Shown piece after piece: positions 63,034 through 64,000 of a DNA stretch of 64,000 nt. Within the stretch, counting starts at the first letter, position 1; every line of letters begins with the position of its first letter. The stretch comes from Pelagibacteraceae bacterium AG-349-L23 (GTDB taxonomy: Bacteria; Pseudomonadota; Alphaproteobacteria; Pelagibacterales; Pelagibacteraceae), in assembly GCA_003281045.1 (NCBI GenBank), contig QCDD01000003.1, forward strand, positions 16,986-80,985. Direction: 5' to 3'. A model generated the notes under the pieces. That model saw only the letters and a program-made list of their open reading frames with translations, ran no database searches and was not told the DNA's origin. The translations under genes and the position numbers were made by a program.

Positions 63034-64000
63034 CTATAAATTTTTTGTAATATCTTCTGTCATTTTCTTTGCATCGGCAAAAAGCATAAGAGTATTCTCT
63101 TTATAGAAAAGATCGTTGTCAATGCCTGCATATCCAGGTGAAAGACTTCTTTTAACAAACAGAACAGATTTACATTTTTCAACGTCTAATACTGGCATTC
63201 CATAAATTGGACTTTGTGGATCAGTTTTTGCAACAGGATTAGTTACATCATTTGCACCAATTACGAAAGCTACATCTGCATTTGCAAAATCATTATTAAT
63301 TTCTTCTAATTCAAAAACTTCATCGTAAGGTACATTTGCTTCAGCCAATAATACGTTCATATGACCTGGCATTCTTCCGGCAACGGGATGAATAGCATAA
63401 GAAACTTTAATATCGTTTTTTTTTAAAGTATCAACCATCTCTCTTAATGCATGTTGAGCTTGTGCAACGGCCATACCATAACCAGGAACGATTATAACTG
63501 ATGAAGCATTCTTCATCAAAAATGCAGCATCATCTGCGTTTCCACTTTTTACTGGTCTTTGTTCTTTAGATGAAGTGCTTGACTTTTCATCAGTTGCACC
63601 AAAACCGCCCAAAATTACGTTAAAGAATGAACGATTCATACCCTTACACATTATATATGATAAAATAGCACCAGATGATCCTACAAGAGCACCTGTAATT
63701 ATTAATGCTGTATTTTCTAAAGTAAAACCTATACCTGCAGCTGCCCAACCAGAGTAAGAGTTAAGCATAGAAATAACAACCGGCATATCTGCTCCACCAA
63801 TTGGGATTATCAAAAGAAAACCTATTAGGAATGAGACTGCTAATAATATCCAAAATAAATTTGATGATTGCGTGGAACATAGCAAATAAATTAGAGCGAC
63901 TATTGAAATTAAGATTATAGCGTTTAAAGGGTGCTGACCTTTAAATGTAATTGGTGAACCTGACATAATTCCTTGTAATTTTAAAAAGGCAATTACTGAA
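63034..64000 (-). CDS. pntB: NAD(P) transhydrogenase beta subunit PntB (5' end cut by window)
   Basis: The reading frame is open to the right edge, with [16 protein letters not shown] upstream of an internal Met at 63966, so the true start lies outside. About 322 C-terminal residues are present. Membrane segments lie in the first half, including [28 protein letters not shown]. The C-terminal NADP domain has [44 protein letters not shown] and [18 protein letters not shown], ending with [13 protein letters not shown]. It uses proton-motive force to make NADPH. The alpha subunit gene(s) would be to the right. Full PntB is about 460 residues. Confidence 0.96.
   Translation of the reverse strand, partial: SVIAFLKLQGIMSGSPITFKGQHPLNAIILISIVALIYLLCSTQSSNLFWILLAVSFLIGFLLIIPIGGADMPVVISMLNSYSGWAAAGIGFTLENTALIITGALVGSSGAILSYIMCKGMNRSFFNVILGGFGATDEKSSTSSKEQRPVKSGNADDAAFLMKNASSVIIVPGYGMAVAQAQHALREMVDTLKKNDIKVSYAIHPVAGRMPGHMNVLLAEANVPYDEVFELEEINNDFANADVAFVIGANDVTNPVAKTDPQSPIYGMPVLDVEKCKSVLFVKRSLSPGYAGIDNDLFYKENTLMLFADAKKMTEDITKNL

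Overview
The window is a compact, AT-rich chromosomal segment of an alphaproteobacterium. It most resembles the SAR11 clade (Candidatus Pelagibacter-like). The reasons are low GC by eye, very tight spacing (many ATGA or TAATG junctions and even overlapping convergent genes), no mobile elements, and alphaproteobacterial markers: a circularly permuted two-piece tmRNA, TrcR/DUF1013, a DUF4164-type partner of zapA, an N-terminally extended folP, and the order yebC - ruvC-like - tolQRAB-pal-cpoB-tilS-ftsH-folP-glmM. The species call is inference from gene content, not from a database match.

Layout. 1-1842 (minus) holds a truncated EamA/DMT exporter and a DadA-like FAD oxidoreductase. 1892-12678 (minus) is one long same-strand run, ilvB-ilvH-ilvC-leuA-mreB-mreC-mreD-mrdA-rodA, joining branched-chain amino acid synthesis to the elongasome. 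12732-17222 (minus) is hflK-hflC-DUF2065-degP-miaA, an envelope proteostasis set. Then come mrp (+), thyX (-) and a permuted ssrA (+), followed by a membrane-anchored PQQ-type sugar dehydrogenase homologue (+) and an FkbM-like protein (-). 21579-27971 (minus) carries sppA-like, glyQ, glyS and ppdK. 28085-33860 mixes ispB, pdxH, aroC and xseB-ispA-dxs (isoprenoid and cofactor supply). 33881-38344 (+) carries sua5/tsaC, an ABC-2 exporter pair, tRNA-Arg (minus), rluD and rpoH. 38341-44728 (minus) is ftsH-folP-glmM-thiD-purA. 44791-54064 (minus) runs from a zapA partner, zapA, ygfA, ymdB and yebC through a RuvC-like nuclease to tolQRAB-pal, cpoB and tilS. 54120-61138 (+) is tkt-gap-pgk-fda-thiE-efp-suhB. 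61174-62324 (+) is rpmE, trcR, rpsU and initiator tRNA. The right edge (minus) has a transaldolase and a truncated pntB.

How the genes work together. Most of the window is housekeeping: envelope growth and constriction (MreBCD/PBP2/RodA, Tol-Pal, ZapA, GlmM), membrane protein quality control (FtsH, HflKC, DegP, SppA-like, RpoH), translation support (GlyQS, MiaA, TilS, Sua5, RluD, EF-P, L31, S21, tmRNA, two tRNAs) and central carbon metabolism. PPDK together with Gap-Pgk-class I aldolase-transketolase-transaldolase suits gluconeogenic and pentose interconversion. No intergenic stretch exceeds 300 bases except 19026-19404, which is occupied by the tmRNA gene.

I did not find a clear novel multi-gene system such as a defence island, prophage or biosynthetic cluster. 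The most interesting points are a phage-type RuvC-like nuclease sitting where ruvCAB is expected, the permuted tmRNA with a very short linker and atypical T-loop, rpsU with a strong Shine-Dalgarno but no standard start codon behind it, a cysteine-containing C-terminal extension on MreC, and candidate operators upstream of ilvB and ftsH.
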